A stretch of 64,000 nucleotides of DNA from Mesorhizobium sp. B2-3-4 (GCF_006442315.1 NZ_VFVY01000001.1:310001-374000), one strand, 5' to 3'. Shown: positions 27,900 through 37,302, counted from the first letter of the stretch. The notes: generated from the sequence alone by a model not told the origin. Numbers and translations: made by a program.

Positions 27900-28568
27900 T
27901 CAGAATTTATAGCTCAGATTGATGCCGACGGTGTTCAGCTTCACGCCTTGGTCGCGGTCGACGAAGTCGCCGGATCCGTCATAGTGCTCGGTGCCGAAAT
28001 CATAATAGCGATACTGCGCGCCGACGACGAACTTGTCGGTCAGCGCATAATCGACGCCGGCGCCCAGGGTCCAGCCGACGTTGGTGCGCGTGTCGGAAAA
28101 GGCGGTTGCGGCGTTCTGCGACGATTCAACGCCGGCGAAGGCAATGCCGCCCACGCCATAGACCAGCAGGCGATCCCTGGCATAGCCGGCCTTGGCGTTC
28201 ACCGACCCGAACCATCTGATGTCGGTGCCGACGACATTTCCCGGTCCGCCGGCTTCCGCCTTGCCGTCGATCGAGGAATAGCTGAGGTCGGCTTCGGCGC
28301 CGATCACCGCCTGGTCGAACTGCCACAAGCCGGCGACGTGGCCACCGACGAAACCGCCGGCCAGGTCAGGTGAGGCCGAGAACGGTCCGCCATCGGTTGC
28401 CGATATATCGGAGCGGCCCCAGCCATATCCGGCCTGCAGGCCGGCATAGTAGCCGGTCCAGTCGATGCCAGGGGCGGTCATCGGCACATCGACTGTCGCG
28501 TCGGCGGCAAAAGCCGGCAGCGACAGGGCGGCAAGAAGACCGGCACTCGCGACGACGAGGCGATACAT
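27900..28568 (-). CDS. outer-membrane beta-barrel protein, Omp25/OmpA-like
   Basis: The 222-residue protein has a signal peptide (cleavage near AFA-AD at 20-22) followed by an eight-strand barrel of the porin family typical of rhizobia and Brucella Omp25/31. It begins with the conserved DWTGYYAGLQAGYGWG, has GGFVGGHVAGLWQFDQAVIGAEAD and NVGWTLGAGVDYAL, and ends in the barrel signal LSYKF with a terminal Phe. Start ATG 28568 follows GGGGAG. It is a structural surface protein; no substrate is implied. Confidence 0.9.
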   Translation of the reverse strand: MYRLVVASAGLLAALSLPAFAADATVDVPMTAPGIDWTGYYAGLQAGYGWGRSDISATDGGPFSASPDLAGGFVGGHVAGLWQFDQAVIGAEADLSYSSIDGKAEAGGPGNVVGTDIRWFGSVNAKAGYARDRLLVYGVGGIAFAGVESSQNAATAFSDTRTNVGWTLGAGVDYALTDKFVVGAQYRYYDFGTEHYDGSGDFVDRDQGVKLNTVGINLSYKF

Positions 28569-28762
28569 CGAACTCCCCGAACGAAGAGTCACAAAAATCC
28601 TGGGCCGGAACCTAACCTGATTTGCCCCAAAACGGAATCGGATTTCGGCAAAGGCGGTCTGCGGGGTCGCGGGTAGGGGACGTGGGCGGAGTGGTGCCCT
28701 GCCGTCGTTGCGGCGACTGGCGCCTCGTGCGAAACAGGCCTCTGCCCAAGGGAGGATCCTTC

Positions 28763-29140
28763 ATGCGCATCCTGTTCCGCCTGATCGTGGCCGTCACGGC
28801 GATGCTGCTGGTCGCTGAGACCGCTGTGGCCGAACCGCTGAGGCTCGTCGTTGCCAAGGCCATGGCCGTTCCCGATCCGGCCTCTGGACAGACGATGCTG
28901 AGCTTGAAACTCACTCCCGACAGCGGCAAGGCCTTTGCGACGTTCACCGAGGCAAATGTCGGCAGAACCGTCGATCTCAGCATCGACGGCGCCGTGGTTA
29001 CGTCTCCGCGCATCGTGGAACCGATACGCGGCGGCGAAATCATGGTCAGCGGGGCGTTCAAGCCGGGCGAGGTCGAGCGCATCGCCGAGCGGATTTCAGC
29101 CGGCGACGCCAACGTCGAAGTCGACGTGAAACCGGAATAG
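28763..29140 (+). CDS. stand-alone exported SecD P1-head-like domain protein
   Basis: The 125-residue product has a signal peptide (residues 1-23, cleavage near AVA-EP) and then a single domain resembling the head part of the SecDF P1 region. SGKAFATFTEANVGRTVDLSIDG, SPRIVEPIRGGEIMVSG and the helix EVERIAERISAG follow the order seen in SecD before its membrane helices. There is no membrane segment beyond the signal, so it cannot be a translocase subunit. Start ATG 28763 is preceded by GGAGG. It may bind substrate or lipid in the periplasm; the role is unknown. Confidence 0.75.
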   Translation: MRILFRLIVAVTAMLLVAETAVAEPLRLVVAKAMAVPDPASGQTMLSLKLTPDSGKAFATFTEANVGRTVDLSIDGAVVTSPRIVEPIRGGEIMVSGAFKPGEVERIAERISAGDANVEVDVKPE

Positions 29141-29225
29141 ACAGGCGATCCCCAGCGCAAATTCATTCTTCGTCGCTGGCCAAAACGACGCCGGCTTGGC
29201 ACAGTCGGGCAAACAGGAGTCTTTG

Positions 29226-31043
29226 ATGGCCAGGAAGCCGCCAGCGAGTGCGACGAAACCCAGACCGTGGACCGAAATGGCGACCTATCTGGTCGATGTC
29301 GCCATGGGCCGAAAACCCGCCGATCTCGTCATCCGCAACGGGCGCTGGGTAAACGTCCATTCCGGCGAGATCATCGCCGGCACCGACATCGCCATATCAG
29401 GCGGGCGTTTCGCCTATTGCGGGCCTAATGCCGGCCACGCGATTGGTGAGGGCACCAAGGTGGTCGACGCGGCCGGGCGCTACCTCGTGCCGGGCCTTTG
29501 CGATGCGCACATGCATGTCGAGAGCGGCATGGTGACGGTGACCGAGTTCTGCCGCGCTGTGATTCCGCACGGCACCACCTCGATGTTCATCGATCCGCAC
29601 GAGATCGCCAATGTGCTGGGCTTGCCCGGCGTGCGGCTGATGCATGACGAGGCGGTGGCCATGCCCATCAACGTGCATGTGCAGATGCCGTCCTGCGTGC
29701 CCTCCGCGCCCGGGCTCGAACATGCCGGCGCCGAACTGACGGTCGCCGATGTCGCGGAGGCGATGACCTGGGAAAACATCATCGGGCTTGGCGAGGTGAT
29801 GAACTTTCCCGGCGTCGCCGCCAACGACCCGGTGATGTCGGGCGAGATCGGTGCGACCGTGAAGGCGGGCAAGACAGTCGGCGGCCACTACGCCTCGCGC
29901 GATCTCGGCCTGCCGTTCCACGGCTACGTCGCCGGCGGCCCCGAGGATGACCACGAGGGCACGCGCGCCGAGGACGCCATTGCCCGCGTGCGCCAGGGCA
30001 TGAAGGCGATGCTCAGGCTGGGCTCGGCCTGGTACGACGTCGCCTCGCAGATCAAGGCGGTGACCGAGAGCGGCATCGATCCGCGCAACTTCATCCTGTG
30101 TACCGACGACAGCCATTCCGGCACGCTGGTGCACGAAGGCCACATGGATCGCGTGGTGCGTCACGCCATCCAGCAAGGCCTGAAGCCGGTGACCGCGATC
30201 CAGATGGCAACGATCAACACCGCCCAGCATTTCAGGCTGGAACGTGAGATCGGTTCCATCGCGCCGGGGCGGCTCGCCGACCTGCTGATCGTCTCCGACC
30301 TCACCGCAATGAGCATAGACGAGGTCTATGCCCGCGGTGTCAGGCTGGCCAGGGGCGGCAAGCTCGACTTCGACATTCCGGCCTATGACTATCCGAAGAC
30401 GGCGAAGAACACCGTCAAATTGGGCAAGAAACTCAAGGCGGCGGATTTCGACATCATGGCGCCCAAAGGCGCCAACGAAGTGCGTGTCAGGGTCATCGGC
30501 GTCATCGAGAACCAGGCGCCGACGCGTGCGCTGGAAGCGGATTTGCCGGTCGAGAACGGGCAGGTCGCCATGGATCGCCGCAACGACATATGCCAGATCG
30601 CACTGGTCGAGCGGCACCGGGGCACGGGCGGCGTCACCAACGCCTTCGTCTCCGGTTTCGGTTACATGGACGACTGCGCCATGGCCTCCAGCGTCGCCCA
30701 CGACGCCCATCACATCATTTGCGTGGGAACCAACAAGCAGGACATGGCGCTGGCGGTGAACCGGCTTGGCGAGGTCGGCGGCGGTGTCGTGTTGTTCTCG
30801 AGGGGCAAGGAACTGGCGCTTGTCGAAATGCCGATCGCCGGGCTGATGTCCGACGAGCGCGCCGAGATCGTCGCCGCCAAGGCGGAGAAACTAACCGAGG
30901 CGATGCGCAAGGTCGGCTGTTCCCTCAACAACGCCTACATGCAGCACTCGCTGCTGGCGCTGGTGGTCATTCCGGAATTGAGGATTTCCGACGTCGGGCT
31001 CGTTGATGTGACGACCTTCCAGAAGGTCGACCTGTTCGTTTGA
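29226..31043 (+). CDS. ade: adenine deaminase
   Basis: This 605-residue amidohydrolase matches bacterial Ade, converting adenine to hypoxanthine plus ammonia. Metal ligands include H95 and H97 in LCDAHMHVESGM; IDPHEIANVLG, GGHYASRDL and CTDDSHSGTL carry further ligands, and the C-terminal part has GGVTNAFVSGFG and AHDAHHIICVG, typical of the family. The start at 29226 has GGAGT upstream. It works in purine salvage, in line with the gpt gene 10 kb earlier. It is probably monocistronic and is convergent with the lipoprotein hydrolase pair. Confidence 0.95.
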   Translation: MARKPPASATKPRPWTEMATYLVDVAMGRKPADLVIRNGRWVNVHSGEIIAGTDIAISGGRFAYCGPNAGHAIGEGTKVVDAAGRYLVPGLCDAHMHVESGMVTVTEFCRAVIPHGTTSMFIDPHEIANVLGLPGVRLMHDEAVAMPINVHVQMPSCVPSAPGLEHAGAELTVADVAEAMTWENIIGLGEVMNFPGVAANDPVMSGEIGATVKAGKTVGGHYASRDLGLPFHGYVAGGPEDDHEGTRAEDAIARVRQGMKAMLRLGSAWYDVASQIKAVTESGIDPRNFILCTDDSHSGTLVHEGHMDRVVRHAIQQGLKPVTAIQMATINTAQHFRLEREIGSIAPGRLADLLIVSDLTAMSIDEVYARGVRLARGGKLDFDIPAYDYPKTAKNTVKLGKKLKAADFDIMAPKGANEVRVRVIGVIENQAPTRALEADLPVENGQVAMDRRNDICQIALVERHRGTGGVTNAFVSGFGYMDDCAMASSVAHDAHHIICVGTNKQDMALAVNRLGEVGGGVVLFSRGKELALVEMPIAGLMSDERAEIVAAKAEKLTEAMRKVGCSLNNAYMQHSLLALVVIPELRISDVGLVDVTTFQKVDLFV

Positions 31044-31061
31044 GATCAGCCTGCTGGGCTT

Positions 31062-32222
31062 TCACCCGCCGGTGGCGATGGTCAATACCTTGAACGGCGT
31101 CGTGATGATGACTTCGGCCGCGGAGCCGACGGCCTGTCCCAGGCCCTGGCCGATACTGTTGAGCTGAGCCGGGTCCTCGTCCGCGGCGAGGCCGGCCGGC
31201 GTGCGCAGCCGGTCGCCGAGCAATTGCACCAGGAACGGGTTGTCGGCGAATTTGGCGTGGTTGAGGCCGCCGTCGCCACCTTTGGTCTTCGTCAGGTCGA
31301 CCACGGCCACGCCGTAGGAGGCGAGATCGGCGGCGTTGCCATAATCGCCGACGCGAGGCTTGTCGCCGGAAATGATCGAGGACAATTTGAGCGCCCGGTC
31401 GTCGCCCGAAAGCAGAACCGCGAACGGCTTGTCGGGCCTGCCATAGCGGATCATCTGCTTCTTGAACACGTCGACGTCGATATCAGGCGAGGCGAGGATG
31501 ACATAACCCAGCTTGCCGCCGAGATCGCGGTCGCCGGTAATGGCGAGTTGGCGCAGCGCCTCCATCGTCAGCCAGGTACCCATCGAATGGGCGATGATGT
31601 CGATGCTCTTGACCCGCGTCTTGGCGAGCATCCTGAGCGTCGCCTCGAGATCGTCACGGGCGGCGGTGGAACTGTCCTTGTCGTAGATGTAGCCGGTCGT
31701 CTTGGCGCTTGAGGCCCAGGAGAACAGCACCGGCGTGCCCGGATATTTCGTGTCGTGGGCGATCTGCGTCAGCCGGTAGATGCCGTCGTCGAAACCATTG
31801 TTGAAGCCGTGCACGAAAACCAGCGCGCGGTCGCCGCGCATGGCGATGTCGGCGCCGACCGCCTTGGCGAATTGCGGCGCGCCTTCGTAGAAGGTGACGT
31901 CCTTGGCCGTGAAGTCCTTGGCCGGATTGCTGTTGGCGGACCCCTTGGCGCGCTCGATGCTGCCGACCTGATGGCTCTTCGGAACGGTGACGTCGACACG
32001 CGCGAAACTGGTGGTGAGCGAACGGTCGCCGTCGAAGACCTGTCGTGGGTCTTTCTCCGCTTTTTGGCGGGTCGTGGCGACGAATATTTCATGGGTGGCC
32101 GCAATATCGGACGCGGGCACGGCAACCGTCGTCTTGTTGAGCAGGTCATGCCTGTTTCCGGCGCAGCCGGCGACCAGCAGCGCGAACGCGACGACACCGA
32201 AACTCTTCAAGCGCAAGGTCAC
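31062..32222 (-). CDS. DUF900 alpha/beta-hydrolase lipoprotein (copy A)
   Basis: The 386-residue protein begins at GTG 32222, eight bases after GGGAG, with a lipoprotein signal (VAGC, Cys20). The body is a DUF900 alpha/beta hydrolase: EIFVATTRQK near residue 50, ALVFVHGFNNGFDDGIYRLTQI with the oxyanion region, DIIAHSMGTWLTMEALRQ with the nucleophile Ser, and a late NHAKFADN supplying His. It is predicted to be a membrane-anchored periplasmic esterase or lipase-like enzyme. It lies 143 bases downstream of a clear paralogue on the same strand. Confidence 0.85.
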   Translation of the reverse strand: MTLRLKSFGVVAFALLVAGCAGNRHDLLNKTTVAVPASDIAATHEIFVATTRQKAEKDPRQVFDGDRSLTTSFARVDVTVPKSHQVGSIERAKGSANSNPAKDFTAKDVTFYEGAPQFAKAVGADIAMRGDRALVFVHGFNNGFDDGIYRLTQIAHDTKYPGTPVLFSWASSAKTTGYIYDKDSSTAARDDLEATLRMLAKTRVKSIDIIAHSMGTWLTMEALRQLAITGDRDLGGKLGYVILASPDIDVDVFKKQMIRYGRPDKPFAVLLSGDDRALKLSSIISGDKPRVGDYGNAADLASYGVAVVDLTKTKGGDGGLNHAKFADNPFLVQLLGDRLRTPAGLAADEDPAQLNSIGQGLGQAVGSAAEVIITTPFKVLTIATGG

Positions 32223-32365
32223 GCGCCGGCTCCCGAAACGGGGGACGTCAAACGCATGACGTCGCTCGATATTCCGATAAAGCCAGAGAAGGGCGCGGTC
32301 CAGTTCAAAGTGCACCGACAAGCTGGCAATGACGGGCAGGTACGGCGAAAACCGCGGCGCCGCAT

Positions 32366-33439
32366 CTACTGTCCAAGCAGGCTGATGCGATCGGTCACGT
32401 CCCGGTCGCTTGCGAAGCCATCATCCTCGCGCAGCCGCTGGCCGATCATCTTCACCAGGGCCGGATTGTCGGCGAATTTCGTATGGTTGAAACTATCGCT
32501 GCCCTTGACCTTGGACAGGTCGACTACAGTCACGCCGTAGGAGGCAAGGTCCGCGGCATCCTTGTAGTCGCCCACGCGCGGCCGCGAACCGGCGATCAGG
32601 CCGGAGAGCCGCAGCGCGCGATCGTCGTCCGACAGCAGCAGGATGAACGGCTTGTCAGGCTTGCCATAGCGTCGCATCTGGCTCTTGAACACGTCGACGT
32701 CGATGTCGGGAGAGGCCAGCACCACGTCGCCGAGCTTGCCACCGAGGTCGCGGTCGCCGCTGATGGCCATCTGGCGCAGCGTTTCCATCGTCACCCAGGT
32801 TCCCATCGAATGGGCGACAATGTCGATGCGTCGCGCGCCGGACTGCTCCAGCATTCGCAACGTCACCTCGAGCTGGTCACGCGCGGCACTGGCGCTTTCC
32901 TTGTCGTAGACATAGTCGGTCGTCTTGGCGCCCGAGGCCCAGGAAAACAGCAGCGGGGTTCCCGGATAGCCGGAATCATGCACGATCTGGGTCAGGCGGT
33001 AGACGGCATCGTCGAAGCCGGTGTTGTAGCCGTGGACGAAGACCATGACGCGGCCGCCGCGCGCTGCGATGTCGGCGTTGAGCGCGCTTGAGAACTTCGG
33101 CTGCGTATCGTAGCCGACGACCTCGGAAGCCATGAAATACTTGGCCGGATCGTTCGACTTGCCACGCGAGCGCCGCTCGATCTGGCCGGTCTTGTGGAGC
33201 CCGGGTACAGTGACGTTGACGCGGGCGTAGTTCAGCGTGGCCGAGCGTTCGCCGTCGAAAACCTTGTTGGGATCGTCGGATTTCTTGCGGGTCGTGGCTA
33301 TGAAGATCGACTGGTTGCCCGCGATTTCCGTCACCGGCGCGGACATGACCGCGCTGCCGAGCAGTTCCTCGGTTTTGCGGCCGCCGCAGCCCGCGACCAG
33401 CAAGGCAAGCGCTAGAATGCAAATCGTCTTCAAATGCAC
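32366..33439 (-). CDS. DUF900 alpha/beta-hydrolase lipoprotein (copy B)
   Basis: A 357-residue paralogue of the next gene, likely starting at GTG 33439 so that MHLKTICILALALLVAGC forms the lipoprotein signal (Cys18). Matching parts are IFIATTRKK, MVFVHGYNTGFDDAVYRLTQI, DIVAHSMGTWVTMETLRQ, ASPDIDVDVFK and NHTKFADNP. The C-terminus is about 25 residues shorter than copy A. The ribosome binding site is only GGAA; a frame open farther upstream has no homology. The pair looks like a local tandem duplication that has diverged. Confidence 0.85.
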   Translation of the reverse strand: MHLKTICILALALLVAGCGGRKTEELLGSAVMSAPVTEIAGNQSIFIATTRKKSDDPNKVFDGERSATLNYARVNVTVPGLHKTGQIERRSRGKSNDPAKYFMASEVVGYDTQPKFSSALNADIAARGGRVMVFVHGYNTGFDDAVYRLTQIVHDSGYPGTPLLFSWASGAKTTDYVYDKESASAARDQLEVTLRMLEQSGARRIDIVAHSMGTWVTMETLRQMAISGDRDLGGKLGDVVLASPDIDVDVFKSQMRRYGKPDKPFILLLSDDDRALRLSGLIAGSRPRVGDYKDAADLASYGVTVVDLSKVKGSDSFNHTKFADNPALVKMIGQRLREDDGFASDRDVTDRISLLGQ

Positions 33440-33810
33440 GTCAAAAATTCCATTGAAGCCCAATAAGGGCTCGTCCACCCTCCGCGATATCTCCCCAGCA
33501 GGCGAAGTGCGGCGGAAGTAAGTCGTGTCCAGCCAAAATGTGGTCAGCGTCCTGTCGCGGCCACCGCACTGTTGCGCGAAAGCCAAAGCGCGGCGGGAAG
33601 ACACGCATTCCGCAGGAAGGCCAGCGCCCGCGTCGCCGGCCGGGTTCGTCTCGATGCGGCGAACATGAAAAAACGCCGCCAAGCGCTTGCACGCATTTCG
33701 TGAAAGGCCCCGAGGCAGCGCAGGCCCAACCGACCAATGGTCTTGCCGGGCCGGATGTGTAATAGGGTTGTTCTCCAACGCGCCTGCGGGCGATCCGGGA
33801 TGAACTTGCC
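33440..33810. other. divergent intergenic region before ilvA, nothing identified
   Basis: About 370 bases between the start of the DUF900 gene and ilvA. It must hold both promoters, but I could not pick out convincing -35/-10 pairs or an RNA leader. Minus-strand frames are open across it only as upstream extensions of the DUF900 gene. Confidence 0.35.
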
Positions 33811-35067
33811 ATGACCAGCTTTTCCGCGCGCGTCGCCACAGCCGCCTCCGCGATCCGCCAGATCTTTCCCGAGACGCCGCTGCAGGAAAATGACTATCTG
33901 TCCAGGAAGACCGGCGCGCGCATTCTGTTGAAGCGCGAGGATCTGAGCCCGGTGCGGTCCTACAAGATCCGAGGCGCCTTCAATTTCTTCCGCAAGACGC
34001 TCGGCGAAGGCAACCAGGCCGAGTTGTTCGTCTGTGCCTCGGCCGGCAATCACGCGCAGGGCTTTGCTTTCGTGTGCCGCCATTTCGGCAAGAAGGGCGT
34101 GGTGTTCATGCCGGTGACGACGCCGCAGCAGAAGATCGACAAGACCAAGCTGTTTGGCGGTGATTTCGTCGAGATCAGGCTGGTCGGCGACTTCTTCGAC
34201 GACTGCTATCGCGCCGCCATTGAATTCACCGAAAGCTCCGGTGCCCACATGGTGCCGCCCTTCGACCACAAGGACATCATCGAGGGGCAGGCGACGGTCG
34301 CCTATGAGATCGCGGACCAGATGCCGGGTGCGCGCATGCCCGACATCGTCATGCTGCCGGTGGGCGGCGGCGGCCTCGCTGCCGGGGTGACGCACTATTT
34401 CGCCGATCAGGGCCGCGAGGCGCGTTTCGTCTTCTGCGAACCGGCCGGCGCGCCGAGCCTGCGCGAAAGCCTCGCGGCGAGAAAACGGCTGAAGCTCGCC
34501 AAGGTCGATAATTTCGTCGACGGCGCGGCGGTCGCCGAGATCGGCCGCGAACCCTTGCGATATCTCAAGGAGTTTGCCGCGGACGACGTTAGGCTGGTCC
34601 CGGAAAACCGGCTCTGCGCGACCATGATCGAGATGCTCAATGTCGAAGGCGTGGTCCTGGAACCGGCCGGCGCGCTGGCGATCGATGCGCTGAAGGATTT
34701 TTCCAGGAAGGAGATCAGGGGCAAGACCATCGTCTGCGTTGTTTCAGGCGGCAATTTCGATTTCGAGCGGCTGCCCGATGTCAAGGAACGGGCGCTGCGC
34801 TTCGAGGGGCTGAAGAAGTACTTCATCATCCGCTTTCCGCAGCGGCCGGGCGCGCTGCGTGACTTCCTCGAAATGCTGGGACCGGACGACGACATCGCGC
34901 GCTTCGAATATCTGAAGAAGTCGGCGCGCAATTTCGGCTCGGTGCTGATCGGCATCGAAAGCAAGGACCGGCGCAATTTCGATCTGCTCAAGGCGAATTT
35001 CGAGGCCGAGGGTGTCCAGTATCAGGACATCACCGAGAACGAGACATTGGCCGGATTCATCATATGA
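33811..35067 (+). CDS. ilvA: threonine ammonia-lyase (threonine dehydratase)
   Basis: The 418-residue PLP enzyme has the lysine K52 in RSYKIRGAFNFF that binds the cofactor, the CASAGNHAQGFAF loop, and PVGGGGLAAGV that holds the phosphate. A C-terminal ACT-like regulatory part begins near residue 340 (YFIIRFPQRPGALRDFLEMLG). It deaminates threonine to 2-oxobutanoate, the first step to isoleucine, and the ACT-like part suggests feedback control. Its stop overlaps the next start by four bases (ATGA), implying translational coupling to the DUF1697 gene. Confidence 0.92.
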   Translation: MTSFSARVATAASAIRQIFPETPLQENDYLSRKTGARILLKREDLSPVRSYKIRGAFNFFRKTLGEGNQAELFVCASAGNHAQGFAFVCRHFGKKGVVFMPVTTPQQKIDKTKLFGGDFVEIRLVGDFFDDCYRAAIEFTESSGAHMVPPFDHKDIIEGQATVAYEIADQMPGARMPDIVMLPVGGGGLAAGVTHYFADQGREARFVFCEPAGAPSLRESLAARKRLKLAKVDNFVDGAAVAEIGREPLRYLKEFAADDVRLVPENRLCATMIEMLNVEGVVLEPAGALAIDALKDFSRKEIRGKTIVCVVSGGNFDFERLPDVKERALRFEGLKKYFIIRFPQRPGALRDFLEMLGPDDDIARFEYLKKSARNFGSVLIGIESKDRRNFDLLKANFEAEGVQYQDITENETLAGFII

Positions 35068-35618
35068 GCGGCAAAGTCTTCATCGCCCTGTTTTCCGGCA
35101 TCAATGTCGGCGGCAACCGCATCGTCAAGATGGCGGAGTTGCGGGCCTTCTTCGAGGGGCTCGGCTTTTCCGATGTCGCCACCTATGTGCAGAGCGGCAA
35201 CGCCGTCTTCCGGGCAGACAAGGGCGACGCGGCCGCGCTGACCAGAAGGATCGAGGCAGCCTTCGAGGCAAAATGGGGTTTCCATTCGCGGATCATGGTG
35301 CGTGATTTCGATTGGCTCGAACGGTTGGTGCGTGAAAACCCCTATCCGGAAGCGGCCGCCGACCACACGAAGCTCCACGCCTATGCGCTGGAGCGCGAGC
35401 CGACCACCGAAGAGGTGGCGCGGCTGGCGGAAAAATGCACCGGCCCGGAGCGTTTCGAAGTCAAGGGCGACGTGCTCTATCTCAGCGCGCCGGACGGGCT
35501 CGGCAAATCGGTCTTTGCCAACCTCATCCCGCGTGTTCTGAAGGTGCCGGGCACCGCGCGCAACTGGCGCTCGGTGCTGGCGCTGCTGGAGATGGCTGGT
35601 CAGGCCGGTAAGAGCTAG
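35064..35618 (+). CDS. DUF1697 domain protein
   Basis: The 184-residue cytosolic protein matches DUF1697: FIALFSGINVGGNRIVKMAELRAFFEGLGFSDVATYVQSGNAVF at the N-terminus and a C-terminal GKSVFANLIPRVLKVPGTARNWRSVLALLEM. The family has unknown function. It overlaps the ilvA stop by four bases, which argues for an operon with ilvA, although no functional link to isoleucine synthesis is known. Confidence 0.85.
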   Translation: MSGKVFIALFSGINVGGNRIVKMAELRAFFEGLGFSDVATYVQSGNAVFRADKGDAAALTRRIEAAFEAKWGFHSRIMVRDFDWLERLVRENPYPEAAADHTKLHAYALEREPTTEEVARLAEKCTGPERFEVKGDVLYLSAPDGLGKSVFANLIPRVLKVPGTARNWRSVLALLEMAGQAGKS

Positions 35619-35623
35619 ACCTG

Positions 35624-35917
35624 TCAAGCCGCCGGAGCGGGCTTCCAATCGAAGGACAGTTCCTCGCGGAAGGCGAAGCGCTTGATGTGATCGGCAACCA
35701 CGCTTTCCAGCCGCTCCAGCGACCCGCCGTCATCCGTCGACACAGTGATGTGCAGTGCGCTTGCGTCGGCATTCATGACGGTGCGGCCCAGCGAAAGATC
35801 GATCTTGCCATGGGTCGGGTCGAACTCGACCGGAAATTTGTGCGCCCAGTGCTTGCACAGTTGCTGTAAATAGCGGCTGGCATGTTCGGTGGCGACGTCG
35901 GCACGGCTGGACGGCAT
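35624..35917 (-). CDS. DUF2218 domain protein
   Basis: The 97-residue soluble protein fits DUF2218, typically found near iron-related genes: RYLQQLCKHWAHKFPVEFDPTHGKIDLSLG, then LHITVSTDDGGSLERLESVVADHIKRFAFREEL. The family member from Corynebacterium and others often lies beside siderophore genes, but none is seen here. AAGGA precedes the chosen ATG 35917. Role unknown. Confidence 0.82.
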   Translation of the reverse strand: MPSSRADVATEHASRYLQQLCKHWAHKFPVEFDPTHGKIDLSLGRTVMNADASALHITVSTDDGGSLERLESVVADHIKRFAFREELSFDWKPAPAA

Positions 35918-36049
35918 AAAGGAATTCCTTTGAGTCTGGGCGCTGGCTGTCGGCTGGGCGCGATGACCGTCTAGATAGGTGCCTTTGTGCAAAACGGCAA
36001 AGGCGGCCGGATTCTACCCCGGCCGCCCCGCTTCAACATGATGTGATTG

Positions 36050-36490
36050 CTACCAGCTTCCGGTGTTCGCCATCGATGCCCAGGGTTCGGCCTTGGCCTT
36101 GGGCGCGCCCTTCTGCAGAAGCTCGATCGAGATGCCGTCCGGCGACCTGACAAAGGCCATGTTGCCGTCGCGCGGCGGCCGGTTGATGACGACGCCGTTG
36201 TCCATCAGCTTCTGGCAGGTGGCGTAGATGTCGTCGACCTCATAGGCGAGATGGCCGAAATTGCGTCCGCCCTTGTAGTCTTCGGGATCCCAATTGTAGG
36301 TGAGTTCGACCAGCGGCGCCTTTTCGTTGATGCCGCTCTGCTCGTCTTCGGAGGCCGCCAGGAAGATCAGCGTGAAGCGGCCCTGCTCGTTTTCGTAGCG
36401 GCGGACCTCTTTCAGCCCGAGCTTGTTGCAGTAGAAATCGAGTGAGGCATCGACATCGGCGACGCGGACCATGGTGTGCAGATAGCGCAT
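36050..36490 (-). CDS. gloA: lactoylglutathione lyase (glyoxalase I)-like VOC protein
   Basis: The 146-residue protein follows bacterial glyoxalase I: MRYLHTMVRVADVDASLDFYCNKLGLKEVRR with His5 as a metal ligand, PLVELTYNWDPEDY with a Glu ligand, NFGHLAYEVDDIY with the third ligand His, and DGISIELLQKG with the catalytic Glu. The enzyme converts methylglyoxal-glutathione hemithioacetal to lactoylglutathione. GAGGA lies eight bases before ATG 36490; upstream frame extension is not supported. A short alternative name would be VOC protein. Confidence 0.9.
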   Translation of the reverse strand: MRYLHTMVRVADVDASLDFYCNKLGLKEVRRYENEQGRFTLIFLAASEDEQSGINEKAPLVELTYNWDPEDYKGGRNFGHLAYEVDDIYATCQKLMDNGVVINRPPRDGNMAFVRSPDGISIELLQKGAPKAKAEPWASMANTGSW

Positions 36491-36629
36491 GTGTTTTCCT
36501 CGATTTGTTGGGTTGCGGCGCAACATAGGATCGGCCCGGCCAAAGGGCAATCGTCCGGCCTCGGGCAATGCCGGCAAAGAACAAATCCGGTATTCCCGCA
36601 ATGAACCGTGAAAAAAGGCACGTCAGGTC

Positions 36630-36658
36630 TTGCACACACCGGAAGCCGCGGTGTTAAT
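36630..36658 (+). promoter_or_regulatory. candidate promoter for the cold-shock gene
   Basis: TTGCAC (36630-36635) and GTTAAT (36653-36658) are 17 bases apart and lie about 50 bases before the ATG of the double cold-shock protein. The -10 match to the alphaproteobacterial housekeeping consensus is only fair. Confidence 0.35.
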
Positions 36659-36708
36659 CTGGTGTCAAGAATCAGTTGCGGTGTTTCTTGAAAAAAGGGG
36701 GCATTCTT

Positions 36709-37302
36709 ATGGGGGAAAAGGCCTCTTTGACGGGGCGGGCCGGGACCCTTGCCGACGCCTTGACGCGCGACGAAGGCGGCGATGCCGACCTGGCCGAAAT
36801 TGCCGGCGCCATCAAGTGGTTCGATGTGGCCAAGGGTTATGGCTTCATCCTTCCCGACGACGGTGTTTCGGGCGACATCCTCCTCCATGTGACATGTCTT
36901 CGACGGGACGGCTTCCAGACAGCCCTGGAAGGCGCGCGGGTGGTCTGTCTTGTGAAGCAGGGCGAGCGCGGGCTGCAGGCCTTCCGTGTACTATCCATGG
37001 ATGTCACCACCGCGGTCCATCCCGCGGAAATGCAGGAACAGCGCACCCATGTCTCGGTGACGCCCGAGAGCGGGCTTGAACGTGCCTTGGTCAAATGGTT
37101 CAACCGCACCAAGGGGTTCGGCTTCCTGACGCGCGGCGAGGGCACCGAGGACATTTTTGTCCATATGGAGACCTTGCGCCGCTACGGCATCACCGAGCTC
37201 CGCCCGGGGCAAGTCGTGCTTGTCCGTTTCGGTCGCGGTGACAAAGGCCTTATGGCCGCCGAAATTCACCCCGATATGGGCACCTTGCCGGTCTCCCACT
37301 AG
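36709..37302 (+). CDS. protein with two cold-shock domains
   Basis: The 197-residue protein carries two CspA-type domains. The first (about 33-98) has [17 protein letters not shown] and DILLHV; the second (about 126-188) has [18 protein letters not shown] and DIFVHM. Each keeps the aromatic RNP1/RNP2 sites that bind single-stranded RNA or DNA. Double-domain forms are known in alphaproteobacteria, including regulators of stationary phase or cold growth. Start ATG 36709 follows GGGGG. The DUF192 gene starts 24 bases downstream, so the two are probably an operon. Confidence 0.9.
   Translation: MGEKASLTGRAGTLADALTRDEGGDADLAEIAGAIKWFDVAKGYGFILPDDGVSGDILLHVTCLRRDGFQTALEGARVVCLVKQGERGLQAFRVLSMDVTTAVHPAEMQEQRTHVSVTPESGLERALVKWFNRTKGFGFLTRGEGTEDIFVHMETLRRYGITELRPGQVVLVRFGRGDKGLMAAEIHPDMGTLPVSH

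Noticed and set aside
25992..27900. Integrated island with direct att repeats at tRNA-Leu
   Set aside because: No second copy of the tRNA 3' end was seen, and there is no integrase.
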